Notes: generated by a model not told the origin, from the sequence alone. DNA of 40,809 nt from an uncultured archaeon (GCA_902384525.1 CABMCA010000118.1:1-40809), one strand, 5' to 3'; shown: positions 1 through 7,869, counted from the first letter of the stretch. Numbers and translations: made by a program.

Positions 1-2
1 AA

Positions 3-119
3 TTGAAAGACCTGATTCAAGCTAATTTTAAAACATTTTCGAAGAGTTTAAGCTTTGCATTGGGTTGGATCGGATTATTCTTGTTTGGAACAAATTATTA
101 TCATATGTTATGCGTGTAA
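3..119 (+). CDS. C-terminal end of a possible membrane protein (5' end outside window)
   Basis: An open frame runs in from the left edge and stops at TAA 117-119. It gives about 38 residues with a hydrophobic stretch (ALGWIGLFLFG) and a short polar tail, as expected for the last transmembrane helix of a membrane protein. It converges on the deacetylase gene 25 bases further on. The piece is too short to assign to a family, and a chance open frame cannot be excluded. Confidence 0.3.
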   Translation: MKDLIQANFKTFSKSLSFALGWIGLFLFGTNYYHMLCV

Positions 120-143
120 CTATAATGGGAAATGATACCTTCA

Positions 144-1223
144 TCAAGCATAGAACCTCCTGAGAAATTCTACAATTTTCTCAAAAATACTTTTTTCCGG
201 TTCTTTTGTAACACTCTCCTGGTTATGTACTGCTACCCAACTACCACTAGTTATTTGAGTATTAAGGTCTGGTGTTTCAGTAGGTTTTGGCGTGGCAACC
301 TCTATTGGTTGTGTTTCAGCAGGTATATAGTATACTCTCTCAATAGTATAGCTGGGCCTGGTATTTTTTGGTGCTGCTGGAATACTGGTAACAACCGGAG
401 TATTAGTAATTGTTCGGGTATTAGTAACTACTGGAATACTGGTAGCAACCGGAGAATTAGTGACTGTTGGCTTTACCCCAAGATAATCTGATAGTGTACG
501 TACATCAACACGTTTACTCTTTAGATAATTGCTGACCTTCTGAAAATCTGATGTCGTGTATTCTGTTTCTGCATCTGTAGCATTTATAGAGAGATTATCT
601 ACTATTTTGTGGAATGATAATATCAATAATCCATTGGCTGCAATTGTATTATCGATTTGATTTATAACTGTAATATTATTGTCCTGTCCACCTATAATCT
701 CATAACTCTTAAGGCTAAATATATCCGGACTACTCAAATTATAATGCATACCGTTTGAAGCATCAACTGTTCTTGCCGCAACATAGCCATTGGCTTTTAA
801 TGCTGTTATTACGCCAGAATTATAGTCTCCATACGGGTACGCCAACAACATCGCACCTCTTGGATATCCATTTGCATTCAACCAGTTCCTGCTTGCAGCC
901 AATTCATAATTTAATGTTGTATTATTCGCTGTTGTGAGAGCTATATGCGAGTATGTATGGCTTGATATATCCCAGCCTGCCCCATATAATACGTTTAATT
1001 GGGACTTTTGCATAAAGTCTGACCATCCTCCTATTATTGGGTCAATAATGATAAAGTCTACACCCTTTTGATTGTTAGCTTGCATTATTGGATATGCCTT
1101 ATCATAAACAGACAACCATCCATCATCAAATGTTATTATCACTGTTGGTCTTTCTGCTGCTCCTATCATAGTTAAAACCATAAAACAAATTGTAATTTCT
1201 ATTAATATTTTCATTTTTCTCAT
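144..1223 (-). CDS. Exported polysaccharide deacetylase (NodB/CE4 fold)
   Basis: This 359-residue protein has an N-terminal signal peptide (residues about 1-23, ending near GAAERP) followed by a NodB-type domain. TFDDGW near residue 32 is the CE4 motif 1 with the catalytic base and metal-binding Asp. SSHTYSH is motif 2 with the metal-binding histidines, and LSFHKI near residue 205 matches the later active-site histidine segment. Family members hydrolyse N- or O-acetyl groups on extracellular polysaccharides. Residues about 250-330 form a Thr/Pro/Val-rich linker with an 18-residue repeat, followed by a basic amphipathic tail (FEKIVEFLRRFYA). The start is supported by an AGGTGGG ribosome site just upstream. 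The lipoprotein gene 40 bases upstream is probably cotranscribed. The substrate is unknown; archaeal surface glycans or exopolysaccharide are plausible. Confidence 0.88.
   Translation of the reverse strand: MRKMKILIEITICFMVLTMIGAAERPTVIITFDDGWLSVYDKAYPIMQANNQKGVDFIIIDPIIGGWSDFMQKSQLNVLYGAGWDISSHTYSHIALTTANNTTLNYELAASRNWLNANGYPRGAMLLAYPYGDYNSGVITALKANGYVAARTVDASNGMHYNLSSPDIFSLKSYEIIGGQDNNITVINQIDNTIAANGLLILSFHKIVDNLSINATDAETEYTTSDFQKVSNYLKSKRVDVRTLSDYLGVKPTVTNSPVATSIPVVTNTRTITNTPVVTSIPAAPKNTRPSYTIERVYYIPAETQPIEVATPKPTETPDLNTQITSGSWVAVHNQESVTKEPEKSIFEKIVEFLRRFYA
377..484 (-). repeat. 54-bp direct repeat, two copies, inside the deacetylase linker
   Basis: Two copies (377-430 and 431-484) share the start CTGGAATACTGGTA and encode an 18-residue unit rich in Thr, Pro and Val (TNSPVATSIP and TNTPVVTSIP). 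The period is a multiple of three, so the reading frame is kept. It looks like a flexible, possibly glycosylated stalk that can vary in length. Confidence 0.75.
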
Positions 1224-1263
1224 AAACCCACCTATTTTTATTTTAATATTTTAATGTTCGCTA

Positions 1264-1887
1264 TCAATTCCAGGCAATCTGAGATTGAGTAATTATTTCT
1301 GTCCATGGGCCATCTGGCACATTCCTGGATTCGATAAATTGCCAATCTATCTTGTCTATATCTTCCAATCCTAAATAATCCCGGACCGCAGGTGAAACAT
1401 CTAATCCGGCATTATCATTTATATCATTTTTTGGTTTACTATTGCCAAAAACATAGTCAATATCATCTATTTCAAATGGACCTACATCCTCCCATTGTGC
1501 ATAAGCAGTTTTATCGCCTTTAGTTATCTTTATCCATTTATTTTTGCAAATGGGTTCGCAAAACGACTCTTTCGATTTGTTATTGCCATTTGTATCAAAA
1601 TCATTATAAGGTAAAGCAAAATAAAACTGATTTTCCTTCGGAATAAAATTTCCTGGATAGAAAAATTTTCTATCATAAGGATCGTCTATTCCACCAAAAT
1701 GATCTTTCCAATTACTATCCCATGCACTCTGACTGTTCTGGATATAATTATTTTCATCAGTTGCATCTTCTCCGATCCAAAAAACTGTTACAGTAATATC
1801 CTTGTGCAAGGGATACTGATTGCTGCTCTTGTCCACACATCCGCTTAGAACCACTAAAATAAAAAGGAATAGATAGACTGGTCGCAT
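1264..1887 (-). CDS. Lipoprotein with a putative double-psi beta-barrel (RlpA/expansin-like) domain
   Basis: The chosen ATG at 1887 follows a GGGAGGAG ribosome site. The longer open frame up to 2031 has no such site and would bury the signal peptide. The 207-residue product begins MRPVYLFLFILVVLSGC, a lipobox with a Cys at residue 17, so it is expected to be lipid-anchored outside the cell. The mature part carries motifs I associate with a family of secreted double-psi-barrel proteins: FALPYNDFD, a Cys pair (CEPIC), WEDVGPF, YVFGNSKPK, GLDVSPAVRDYLGL and VPDGPW. The WEDVGPF and LDVSPAVRDYLG blocks are the strongest evidence. The molecular role is unknown. It is the upstream partner of the polysaccharide deacetylase, suggesting joint work on a surface polymer. 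Confidence 0.72.
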   Translation of the reverse strand: MRPVYLFLFILVVLSGCVDKSSNQYPLHKDITVTVFWIGEDATDENNYIQNSQSAWDSNWKDHFGGIDDPYDRKFFYPGNFIPKENQFYFALPYNDFDTNGNNKSKESFCEPICKNKWIKITKGDKTAYAQWEDVGPFEIDDIDYVFGNSKPKNDINDNAGLDVSPAVRDYLGLEDIDKIDWQFIESRNVPDGPWTEIITQSQIAWN

Positions 1888-2031
1888 TTTTACTCCTCCC
1901 AAAAATATCACTTCGTACATCAACCTTTGATAATAGTGATGTTTAATAAATGCTTGTGTTGTAAAGATACTGTTTCGGGTTATCCGGGCATACGCATGTT
2001 TAATCATTTCAGCGATTTCATAAAAATCCAT

Positions 2032-2321
2032 TCACCCTGCACCTTCGCAGCCCTGGCAGCGCGCTGGATTGGGAGATTGGGTGGCGAAAGGATCTTCACC
2101 ACCCTTATTGTAATTATTCCATACCTATCGAATTATCCAATAATCAAAATGTATGCTCATTTTATGTGATGGAAATGTATTTATTACATCATAATTATAA
2201 TCATTATATACAGGCATTTTTGTCATTCCCCATCAACACATCTCGCCTGCTCTATCCAATCAATAAATCCTATGGAATTAATAATAACTAACATCAGTCG
2301 AAAGAAAAGAAGAAGAAAATT
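2032..2321. other. Intergenic stretch, no gene supported
   Basis: I see no convincing gene. There is a possible hairpin with GGGTGG at 2079-2084 and CCACCC at 2099-2104, and an AT-rich run near 2185-2210 (ATAATTATAATCATTATA) that could be promoter sequence for the gene at 2322. A short plus-strand open frame at 1927-2169 has no family features and mostly overlaps the region antisense to the lipoprotein leader. Confidence 0.5.
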
Positions 2322-2717
2322 ATGACCCAAACAAAGAAAAGCATGATACGAGAGAAATCTGAGCGGACGACTAATGAACCGGAACACAAAGACGACATAT
2401 CGAATATTGTAACAACAATAATAAAAGAACCGGTAATAGGTTTCATAGTTTCGGCAGCTGAAAGAGACGACGGCTCTAAATTTTTGTGGGTCACTCCGAT
2501 ATCATTGAACTGGGAAGGTTTGCTCAATGATGAAGACCTGGATGCTCTTGTTTCTAAGGCATCGGTGCTTGGTGTTTTACCTGCACCAGCCGAATCATAT
2601 AAAGTATTTGGGTCAGATGCCCAGGATGATGAACTAAAAGCGCTTGGGTTTGAATTCAAAGGATGTTATCATCCTGAGTGGACAAAGGAATTCAAAGATA
2701 AGTTAAATCTGGAGTGA
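2322..2717 (+). CDS. Hypothetical acidic protein
   Basis: This 131-residue soluble protein is not recognised. It has a charged N-terminal tail (about 1-30, Lys/Glu/Thr-rich) and then an apparently folded part: PVIGFIVSAAERDDGSKFLWVTPISLNWEG, an acidic helix-like stretch NDEDLDALVSKA, and a C-terminal segment ending FKDKLNLE. There is no signal peptide or membrane helix. A purine-rich run (AAAGAAAAGAAGAAG) just upstream could act as a ribosome site. A minus-strand open frame on the same DNA (2294-2659) is Ser-rich and looks like its shadow. Confidence 0.55.
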   Translation: MTQTKKSMIREKSERTTNEPEHKDDISNIVTTIIKEPVIGFIVSAAERDDGSKFLWVTPISLNWEGLLNDEDLDALVSKASVLGVLPAPAESYKVFGSDAQDDELKALGFEFKGCYHPEWTKEFKDKLNLE

Positions 2718-2801
2718 AAAGAGCTTATAAAACAGACCTGCATATCGTATAATTTAGGAAAGTATATACCTGATGAAGTTTTAACGCCATTTGGATGGAA
2801 A

Positions 2802-3155
2802 ATGGTGAGAATTAATAAAAGACAACAGCAGATACTGGTTTGTCTTAATAAAAAATTTCCTAACTGCCTGGCTTATGAAGTTCTGCTTTCACAATTGGGA
2901 CATAATCCCGGGGATGCAGTTTTCCTAGAGGATCTACAATTGAAGGGATTAGTTGATATCAACCGGACTTGTTTTGTATATCCGAATGGCGACCGGTCGC
3001 ATGAAGTTCCGGCAGATTCATGGATTACATTAGAAGGAAGAAAAAAAATTCAAGAAACTATATTCAATAGATTAATGTTGCTATTGATAGTTTTTATGGT
3101 AGTGATCATTGTGGCAATGATCAAAATTAATTTAATTCTCAGGGCTTCTTATTGA
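2802..3155 (+). CDS. Small protein with winged-helix-like N-terminus and one C-terminal membrane helix
   Basis: In this 117-residue protein, residues 1-85 look like a helix-turn-helix/wing fold: RINKRQQQILVCLNKKFPN, then YEVLLSQLGHNP and a LEDLQLKGLVDINR helix, ending WITLEGRKKI as winged-helix domains often do. Residues about 90-112 are a strongly hydrophobic helix (LMLLLIVFMVVIIVAMI). The arrangement suggests a membrane-tethered regulator, but no family could be named. A TATA-like CTTATAAAA lies at about 2725-2733. Its 3' end overlaps the end of the convergent PLP-enzyme gene by 7 bases. Confidence 0.55.
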   Translation: MVRINKRQQQILVCLNKKFPNCLAYEVLLSQLGHNPGDAVFLEDLQLKGLVDINRTCFVYPNGDRSHEVPADSWITLEGRKKIQETIFNRLMLLLIVFMVVIIVAMIKINLILRASY

Positions 3156-4324
3156 ATAACCTCAAGCGCCTGCTCCAGATCATGGATAATATCCCTTACA
3201 TCCTCAAGGCCAACTGAAAGACGAATAAGTTCATCCGAAATCCCATATCTTATCCTGTCCTGCCGCGGAACAACTGCATGGGTCATCGTGGCAGGATGCT
3301 GTATGAGCGTTGCAGTCTCACCAAGGCTTACAGCCAGCGTGCAAAGCTTGAGGGAATCAAGAAATAGAGGCACATCTTTTATGTCTTCCAGTAGAAATGC
3401 CATCACGCCGCCAGCTCCACTTGCCTGTTTTCTTCCGAGATCATACTGAGGATGCTCAGGAAGCCCGGGATAAATTACTCTTTTAACCATATCATGTCCC
3501 TGCAGGAATTTTGCAACTGCCATTGCATTCTGGTTATGCCTGTCCATCCGGATAGGAAGGGTCTTAATTCCCCTTATGATGAGCCATGACGAGAATGGGG
3601 TGATGGAGCCACCAAAGTTCTTTGCAGTGTGCCTTGCTGATTTTATGTAATCCGAAGAACCTACGATTATCCCGCCAAGAGTATCCCCATGGCCGTTCAG
3701 GTATTTTGTGGCGCTATGCACAACCACATCTGCACCAAGTATAAGCGGCTTCTGGAGATAAGGTGTCAGGAATGTATTATCAACCATCACTTTCGCACCT
3801 TTTTCATGCGCAATATCGCTTACGGCTTTGATATCCGTCAGCTTCATCGTGGGATTGGCCGGGGATTCAAAGAATACAAGTTTTGTGTTCGCGCGAAAAG
3901 CTTTTTTTACATTTCGCGGATCTGATGTGTCGGTAAAAGTAACATCAACGCCATAATCTTTAAGTCCAACGAACAGGTCATATGTGCTTCCGTATATCAC
4001 TTCATCGGCAATCACATGGTCACCCCCTTTGACTGATGTGAAAACAGCTGCACAAATCGCTGCCATACCTGTTGTTTGTGCAAGCGCTGCCCCCCCATTC
4101 TCAAGATCTGCCATTTTCTCCTCAAGCACTTCTGTCGTGGGGTTCAGGCCGCGTGAATAAATATATCCTTTTTTTCGCCCCCCCATCAGGTCGGCTGCAT
4201 GTGCAGCGTTCTTAAATTTAAAAGGCGCTGTCTGGTAGATCGGGGTTGTGACTGACCCGGTATCTTCATGTTTTTCTCCTGAATGGATGGCGCGTGTGGA
4301 AAATCCTGATTTTTTTGAGATCAT
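3149..4324 (-). CDS. PLP-dependent Cys/Met metabolism enzyme (methionine gamma-lyase / cystathionine gamma-synthase family)
   Basis: At 391 residues this has the standard length for the Cys/Met metabolism PLP enzyme family (fold type I). The PLP lysine is K207 in VHSATKYLNGHGD, the aspartate pairing with the pyridine nitrogen is D182 (VDNTF), and the phosphate-binding region includes QTTGMAAI near residue 83. The tail segment SLGETATLIQHPATMTH is also typical. Members carry out gamma-elimination or gamma-replacement on methionine, cystathionine or O-acyl-homoserine. Substrate cannot be decided by eye; the sequence reads slightly more like methionine gamma-lyase or O-acetylhomoserine sulfhydrylase. 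Its ATG overlaps the upstream membrane-protein stop by 4 bases, implying coupled translation. Confidence 0.9.
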   Translation of the reverse strand: MISKKSGFSTRAIHSGEKHEDTGSVTTPIYQTAPFKFKNAAHAADLMGGRKKGYIYSRGLNPTTEVLEEKMADLENGGAALAQTTGMAAICAAVFTSVKGGDHVIADEVIYGSTYDLFVGLKDYGVDVTFTDTSDPRNVKKAFRANTKLVFFESPANPTMKLTDIKAVSDIAHEKGAKVMVDNTFLTPYLQKPLILGADVVVHSATKYLNGHGDTLGGIIVGSSDYIKSARHTAKNFGGSITPFSSWLIIRGIKTLPIRMDRHNQNAMAVAKFLQGHDMVKRVIYPGLPEHPQYDLGRKQASGAGGVMAFLLEDIKDVPLFLDSLKLCTLAVSLGETATLIQHPATMTHAVVPRQDRIRYGISDELIRLSVGLEDVRDIIHDLEQALEVIQ

Positions 4325-4785
4325 TTACCTTCCATTACTTTATTGGTATTATTTGTATTATATTTATCAGTAGCGCCTGGTAAATAAGAACAAACCAATA
4401 AAAGAATTGAGTAAAAAAAGATACTCAGATAATATATCATATCAAAATAATTATTCATAATAACATTGAATAAAAATGTATTTGAAAGTTCGGAATTGTA
4501 CATTGGGGCACCAAAGGTTACACTTATTATTGACAGGAAAATTTGCAATAATGGGTACAGAACGTACAATATTGGGACTATAATTATTGAAACAGGAGCT
4601 CTTCTTATTATTAAGAAAATTATAAACAGTATTGAAGGGATGGATAAAAGGGTGCTGACTCCATAAAGAGAATTGCCGATATTATGGATGAAATCCATGT
4701 ATATATATGTAAATCCCAGCCCTGCAACTCTTAGAAGAGATAATAAACCAAATATTAATATAATATGTTGTTCAGCTTTTTTCAT
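4321..4785 (-). CDS. Multi-pass membrane protein of unknown function
   Basis: The ATG at 4785 was chosen because it lies 2 bases after the stop of the upstream gene; an earlier in-frame start at 4833 would overlap that gene by 46 bases. The 154-residue product is very hydrophobic with about four membrane helices (HIILIFGLLSLLRVAGLGF, LLSIPSILFIIFLII, SIIIVPILYVLYPLLQIFL, IYYLSIFFYSILLLVCSYL) and a short Asn/Thr/Lys-rich tail. No family is recognised. It sits between a larger membrane protein and a PLP enzyme in one probable operon. Confidence 0.7.
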   Translation of the reverse strand: MKKAEQHIILIFGLLSLLRVAGLGFTYIYMDFIHNIGNSLYGVSTLLSIPSILFIIFLIIRRAPVSIIIVPILYVLYPLLQIFLSIISVTFGAPMYNSELSNTFLFNVIMNNYFDMIYYLSIFFYSILLLVCSYLPGATDKYNTNNTNKVMEGK

Positions 4786-4787
4786 AT

Positions 4788-5993
4788 TCAGTCGTACATC
4801 AGACTCCCAGCAGAAAGACTTACATTCTGCCATCCCCGGTTCAGCTTCATCTCTCGTTCTGTTCCTATATGTATCTCTTTTCCCCAGCCATTATTCCGTA
4901 TGATAGAAAGACTGAATAAAGTGTCGTCTTTTTCCGAATACACCCATGCATACACAGGACGACCACTGATACTGTCATAATTTGTAGCATTACTTGTGCT
5001 TAACGTAAACCCATTAACGAACTTTTCATTTGCTTCCGGATCTGTTGCCAGCGTTCCACCCGTCTGTTTCAGATTCACATTGGTTGAACCTGAAACGCTT
5101 ATTTTGAGGGCTTTACCATGATCGGTATCTATTATTTCAGTTGTTGCATTGCCAGAAATACCTGGATTTCCATACATTTCCATTAAAGTCCCGTTCTCAA
5201 ACAGAACCGGAACTAACACTGTCGTATTTTTGTCACCGGATGAAATATAGATCGATACATCCGTATTTGCATACTTAACAACACTTACAAACATCAATGC
5301 GGAAAAAAACACTACAATGAGCGTCAGAACAACCCCTGCACCCCTGGTTATTTTTAAAAATCCGGGAATTTCCCTTGCCATGAAGGCTGCCTTTTCAGAA
5401 AAATACATTCCGATAGCTATTGAGGCGCCTGCTATTCCTATTGCAAGTAAAGGGAAAATGATCGCTATCAAAAGCGCAAATACGGCACCTCCTGAGCTAT
5501 TAAGATAAACAGTTATGTTCTGGCCAAAAGAATAGACGCCATAACCTATTAACGCGCCAAAAGCACTTGAAGCAGTCATTATAACTATGTTCTTGATCTT
5601 TGGAAAACCTAAAATCGGTCCTGCAAAAAACAATGAAAAAAATAACGGGTCAAAATATCCGGCGCTCATAGTAATGAAACCCTTTGTTAAAAGACCTGCG
5701 GTCACAAGTCCTCCAAAAACCCCAGCTATGGCACATGTTATTGATATCCTGTATGATCTTTTCTGTCCCCCGAAAATATACCCGATATAGAAGCCATAGA
5801 GGCCGTAAATTAGTAAGGCTGTAACCAAACCAGCAGCCGCTATTATGATCTGGGAACTGCCATCAATTAAAGATGAGAGTATAAGAAAGAGTATGAAACC
5901 CACACCAATTCCCATCAATAACCCGAGAACTCCATGTGTTCCGTAGCTTCGAATACTTTTTAGATCCAACTTGTTTATTTGCATATTAATCAC
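4788..5993 (-). CDS. Polytopic membrane protein with C-terminal extracytoplasmic domain
   Basis: In this protein of about 400 residues, residues about 18-245 form roughly six to seven membrane helices, many Gly/Ala-rich (VLGLLMGIGVGFILFLILSS, IIIAAAGLVTALLIYGLYGF, AIIFPLLAIGIAGASIAIGM). The last 150 residues are a soluble beta-rich part with several N-x-S/T sites and pieces such as RPVYAWVYSEKDDTLFSLS, probably outside the cell. The open frame begins with GTG at 5993; an ATG three codons later (5984) has a slightly better upstream AAGTGAT, so either may be used. No family is recognised. First gene of a likely three-gene unit. Confidence 0.72.
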   Translation of the reverse strand: MINMQINKLDLKSIRSYGTHGVLGLLMGIGVGFILFLILSSLIDGSSQIIIAAAGLVTALLIYGLYGFYIGYIFGGQKRSYRISITCAIAGVFGGLVTAGLLTKGFITMSAGYFDPLFFSLFFAGPILGFPKIKNIVIMTASSAFGALIGYGVYSFGQNITVYLNSSGGAVFALLIAIIFPLLAIGIAGASIAIGMYFSEKAAFMAREIPGFLKITRGAGVVLTLIVVFFSALMFVSVVKYANTDVSIYISSGDKNTTVLVPVLFENGTLMEMYGNPGISGNATTEIIDTDHGKALKISVSGSTNVNLKQTGGTLATDPEANEKFVNGFTLSTSNATNYDSISGRPVYAWVYSEKDDTLFSLSIIRNNGWGKEIHIGTEREMKLNRGWQNVSLSAGSLMYD

Positions 5994-6174
5994 TTATCAA
6001 TATTCTTGCTTTTTCCGAAGTGTCATAGAAGACAAACTTTATTATCTAATTATCATGTCTTTACTTAAACTTGTCTATTAATAATCAAGTCGGCAACAAA
6101 ATGACCTGGATTATTACTTTAAAGCATAGTTCTCGAGTAATAGCTATACAACCTTCCTTCTCCCAAAGTTCCGA

Positions 6175-6185
6175 TATATTTAAAT
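6175..6185 (+). promoter_or_regulatory. TATA box for the AbrB-like gene
   Basis: TATATTTAAAT at 6175-6185 lies about 35-45 bases before the ATG at 6220. With an archaeal start site about 25 bases after the box, the transcript would have only a short leader. Confidence 0.55.
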
Positions 6186-6219
6186 ATTCCGAAAATCAAG
6201 ATTATTCAGATAAATTAAA

Positions 6220-6471
6220 ATGGCTGAATACATATTGAAAGTAGGTAAGAAAGGGGAATTATATACTCCCAAGAAATTAAGGTTAAAAATTGGTTTGTCT
6301 CCAGGAAATGAAATTATTGCAACAATAAAAGGTGAAGAAATCCTGTTGAAAAAAAGAAAAACAATAATCAACTTATTGGAAGAAGACAGTATCACTTCTG
6401 TCACTGAAGGGGAAATAAGAAAAGAAAGACCTCTACTTGAGAAGGAATTATTGGAAATAAAGAAATATTGA
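6220..6471 (+). CDS. AbrB/MazE-type antitoxin-like DNA-binding protein
   Basis: This 83-residue protein has residues 1-48 that fit the swapped-hairpin AbrB fold: YILKVGKKGELYTPKKLR, LKIGLSPGNEIIATIKGEE and ILLKKRK, matching the usual V-x-x-K-G-x-I-x-I-P-K...L-x-x-G-D pattern. The C-terminal half is a charged helix typical of antitoxins that wrap around a partner toxin. Its stop codon overlaps the start of a PIN-like remnant by 4 bases, the usual VapB-VapC arrangement. Since the toxin appears broken, this may be an orphan antitoxin or a free regulator. Confidence 0.8.
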   Translation: MAEYILKVGKKGELYTPKKLRLKIGLSPGNEIIATIKGEEILLKKRKTIINLLEEDSITSVTEGEIRKERPLLEKELLEIKKY

Positions 6472-6584
6472 AATCCCTGGAAAGGATTCATATCAGTGAG
6501 GTCTCTCTTATTGAAGCAAAAGCTAAGAGCCTTAAACTTGGTATACCAATAAATAAAGTAAATGAAAAGTTCAATGAAGGTATT
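6468..6584 (+). pseudogene. Remnant of a PIN-domain (VapC-like) toxin
   Basis: The frame overlapping the AbrB gene starts MKSLERIHISEVSLIEAKAKSLKLG, which resembles the middle of archaeal PIN-domain toxins (a strand, then S-x-x-S-x-x-E-A-K-A-K around the second acidic residue). The N-terminal part with the first catalytic aspartate is missing. After about 39 codons the frame runs into sequence belonging to another element (see 6593-6670). I read it as an internally deleted, inactive toxin gene. The PIN assignment rests on one short block. Confidence 0.5.
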
Positions 6585-6592
6585 CAACCCTG

Positions 6593-6670
6593 TTACAGAT
6601 ACTTATCCAGCAGCTTCGGTATATCCTGTAAAGTCTTAACCAGATTCAAAATTCGTGTCAATCGTGAAAT
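6593..6670 (-). pseudogene. Fragment of a paralogue of the small membrane protein at 7137-7349
   Basis: Read on the minus strand, this piece gives about 25 residues ending LQDIPKLLDKYL followed by TAA. The intact gene at 7137-7349 ends LSQDVTKMMDKYL and TAA, and both are followed by the same AACAGGGT-type sequence. The upstream part of the fragment soon meets a stop. It is best explained as a degraded tandem copy of the 3' end of that gene. Confidence 0.55.
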
Positions 6671-6700
6671 AAAAAAATACAAAGATTATTGTTTTTTAAC

Positions 6701-6961
6701 TCATGCCTTTGCCTTTTCACATGCTGCTATATGTTCAGCAAGTCGGACTTTAAGAGCAGATATTTCTTCTTTCATGTCAAGCCTCGTCAGGACTTCCCTG
6801 ATGTCTCCTTTTAGTTCAGCATCGCTTAAACGGGATTCTTCACGGTATGCCCTGAACTCTTCTTCTAACTTTACAATCCTATCAGTGTTTTCCCTGACTT
6901 TATCTGTAATTGTAACAAGTTCTTTGAGCTTCTCGTAGATATCGCCAAGTCCTATTGCCAT
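6701..6961 (-). CDS. Small coiled-coil protein
   Basis: I chose the start at 6961 (MAIGLGDIYEKLKEL); the longer frame to 7102 adds residues that look non-coding. The 86-residue product is highly charged and almost entirely helical, with heptad-like spacing (VTITDKVRENTDRIVKLEEEFRAYREE and further on DIREVLTRLDMKEEISALKVRL). It lacks a membrane helix. No family is recognised. It is the last of four minus-strand genes that begin with a DUF5371-like protein and a pilin, so a role in oligomerisation or scaffolding around the pilus genes is possible but unproven. Confidence 0.6.
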   Translation of the reverse strand: MAIGLGDIYEKLKELVTITDKVRENTDRIVKLEEEFRAYREESRLSDAELKGDIREVLTRLDMKEEISALKVRLAEHIAACEKAKA

Positions 6962-7136
6962 ATACACTGAAATTCTGCTTAAACTACTTAATACTTTGCC
7001 GCCAATTCCCGAATGGGCTATCGGAACAAAAGGAAAATCAAGATGAGGGAGAATGACCGAGAGCAAGGAGTTAGCACAAATTAATATAGTCGCAGGGTAC
7101 ACGAACCATTAATTATGATAGAGTTAATTAACCCTG

Positions 7137-7349
7137 TTACAAGTACTTATCCATCATCTTCGTGACATCCTGCGAAAGTCTTTCGCTAATATACTTCAAG
7201 GAAACCAACATTTCCTCAAAAGTCTTACCCGCGGAATTGATACTGTTTCTCATTATTGGAAGAGCCTTATCTATCCAGATCGGGAGCGTCATCACAATTA
7301 ATGCAACGAAGAATAATAAGAAGAACAAGAATATTTGTTTTGTGTTCAT
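7137..7349 (-). CDS. Small single-pass membrane protein
   Basis: The ATG at 7349 follows an AGGTGG ribosome site. The product has 70 residues: an N-terminal membrane helix (IFLFFLLFFVALIVMTLPIW) followed by an amphipathic helical tail ending DVTKMMDKYL. No family is recognised. It lies 50 bases downstream of the pilin gene on the same strand and is probably cotranscribed. A decayed copy of its 3' end lies about 540 bases away at 6593-6670, which suggests past duplication. Confidence 0.62.
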   Translation of the reverse strand: MNTKQIFLFFLLFFVALIVMTLPIWIDKALPIMRNSINSAGKTFEEMLVSLKYISERLSQDVTKMMDKYL

Positions 7350-7399
7350 AAACCACCTAAAAAATAAAAATACCCCCATGAAAGGGGGCATTCACATAT

Positions 7400-7867
7400 T
7401 TATGTTACAGTTATCTGCATCTGGGTTATTACCTGGCCTGATGGGACATCTTGAAGCATTACTTTCAAAATAGTTCCCTTATCAGGTGCAGTTCCATTCC
7501 AGTTATGAATTATGCTTGTTCCTGCACCAAGAGTATCGATCGCAATTCCTGATTGGAATTCAGTCCCATTAAGACGCAAATTTGTTCCCATAAGACCGTC
7601 AACTATAGCTCCATTAACAGCATTAGTAACTGTCATTTTCTGATCTTTCAGAATCAGTGCATCTCCTCCATTATGGGTAATTTGGAATGTACCGCCAGAT
7701 CCATTATTTATTGCCGATACTCTCAACTGCACCGATGGCGCTTTTGCCGGGGGTGCCATACCGAATACGAATGCAGCGATAACTGCTGCTAATATTACAG
7801 TGATCGCAACCATCAGGATAACACCGATGACTGGCGATACTGCCTCTTCATTGTTTCTAAGTTTCAT
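7400..7867 (-). CDS. Archaeal type IV pilin (PF07790-type N-terminus)
   Basis: This 155-residue protein begins MKLRNNEEAVSPVIGVILMVAITVILAAVI, the hallmark of archaeal class III-like prepilins: a short charged leader, the VSPVIGVILMVAITVILAAV core helix that packs in the pilus, then a beta-rich head domain (APSVQLRVSAINNGSGGTF and following). The prepilin peptidase would cut near the start of the hydrophobic helix. A strong AGGAGG ribosome site overlaps the end of the upstream gene, which stops only 2 bases before this ATG. The product is expected on the cell surface, in adhesion or extracellular filament formation. No pilus ATPase or platform gene lies nearby, so assembly must use machinery encoded elsewhere. 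Confidence 0.9.
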   Translation of the reverse strand: MKLRNNEEAVSPVIGVILMVAITVILAAVIAAFVFGMAPPAKAPSVQLRVSAINNGSGGTFQITHNGGDALILKDQKMTVTNAVNGAIVDGLMGTNLRLNGTEFQSGIAIDTLGAGTSIIHNWNGTAPDKGTILKVMLQDVPSGQVITQMQITVT

Positions 7868-7869
7868 TT

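Noticed and set aside
1888-2031. 48-codon N-terminal extension of the lipoprotein gene
   Set aside because: It would place the signal peptide and lipobox inside the protein, and the strong ribosome site is directly before the internal ATG at 1887.
2294-2659. Minus-strand open frame (121 codons) over the hypothetical gene at 2322
   Set aside because: The product is Ser-rich, with no ribosome site; the plus-strand reading gives a more natural protein composition.
6468-6938. Reading the whole 156-codon frame as one intact protein
   Set aside because: Only the first 39 or so codons look protein-like; the rest runs antisense through the paralogue fragment and the coiled-coil gene.
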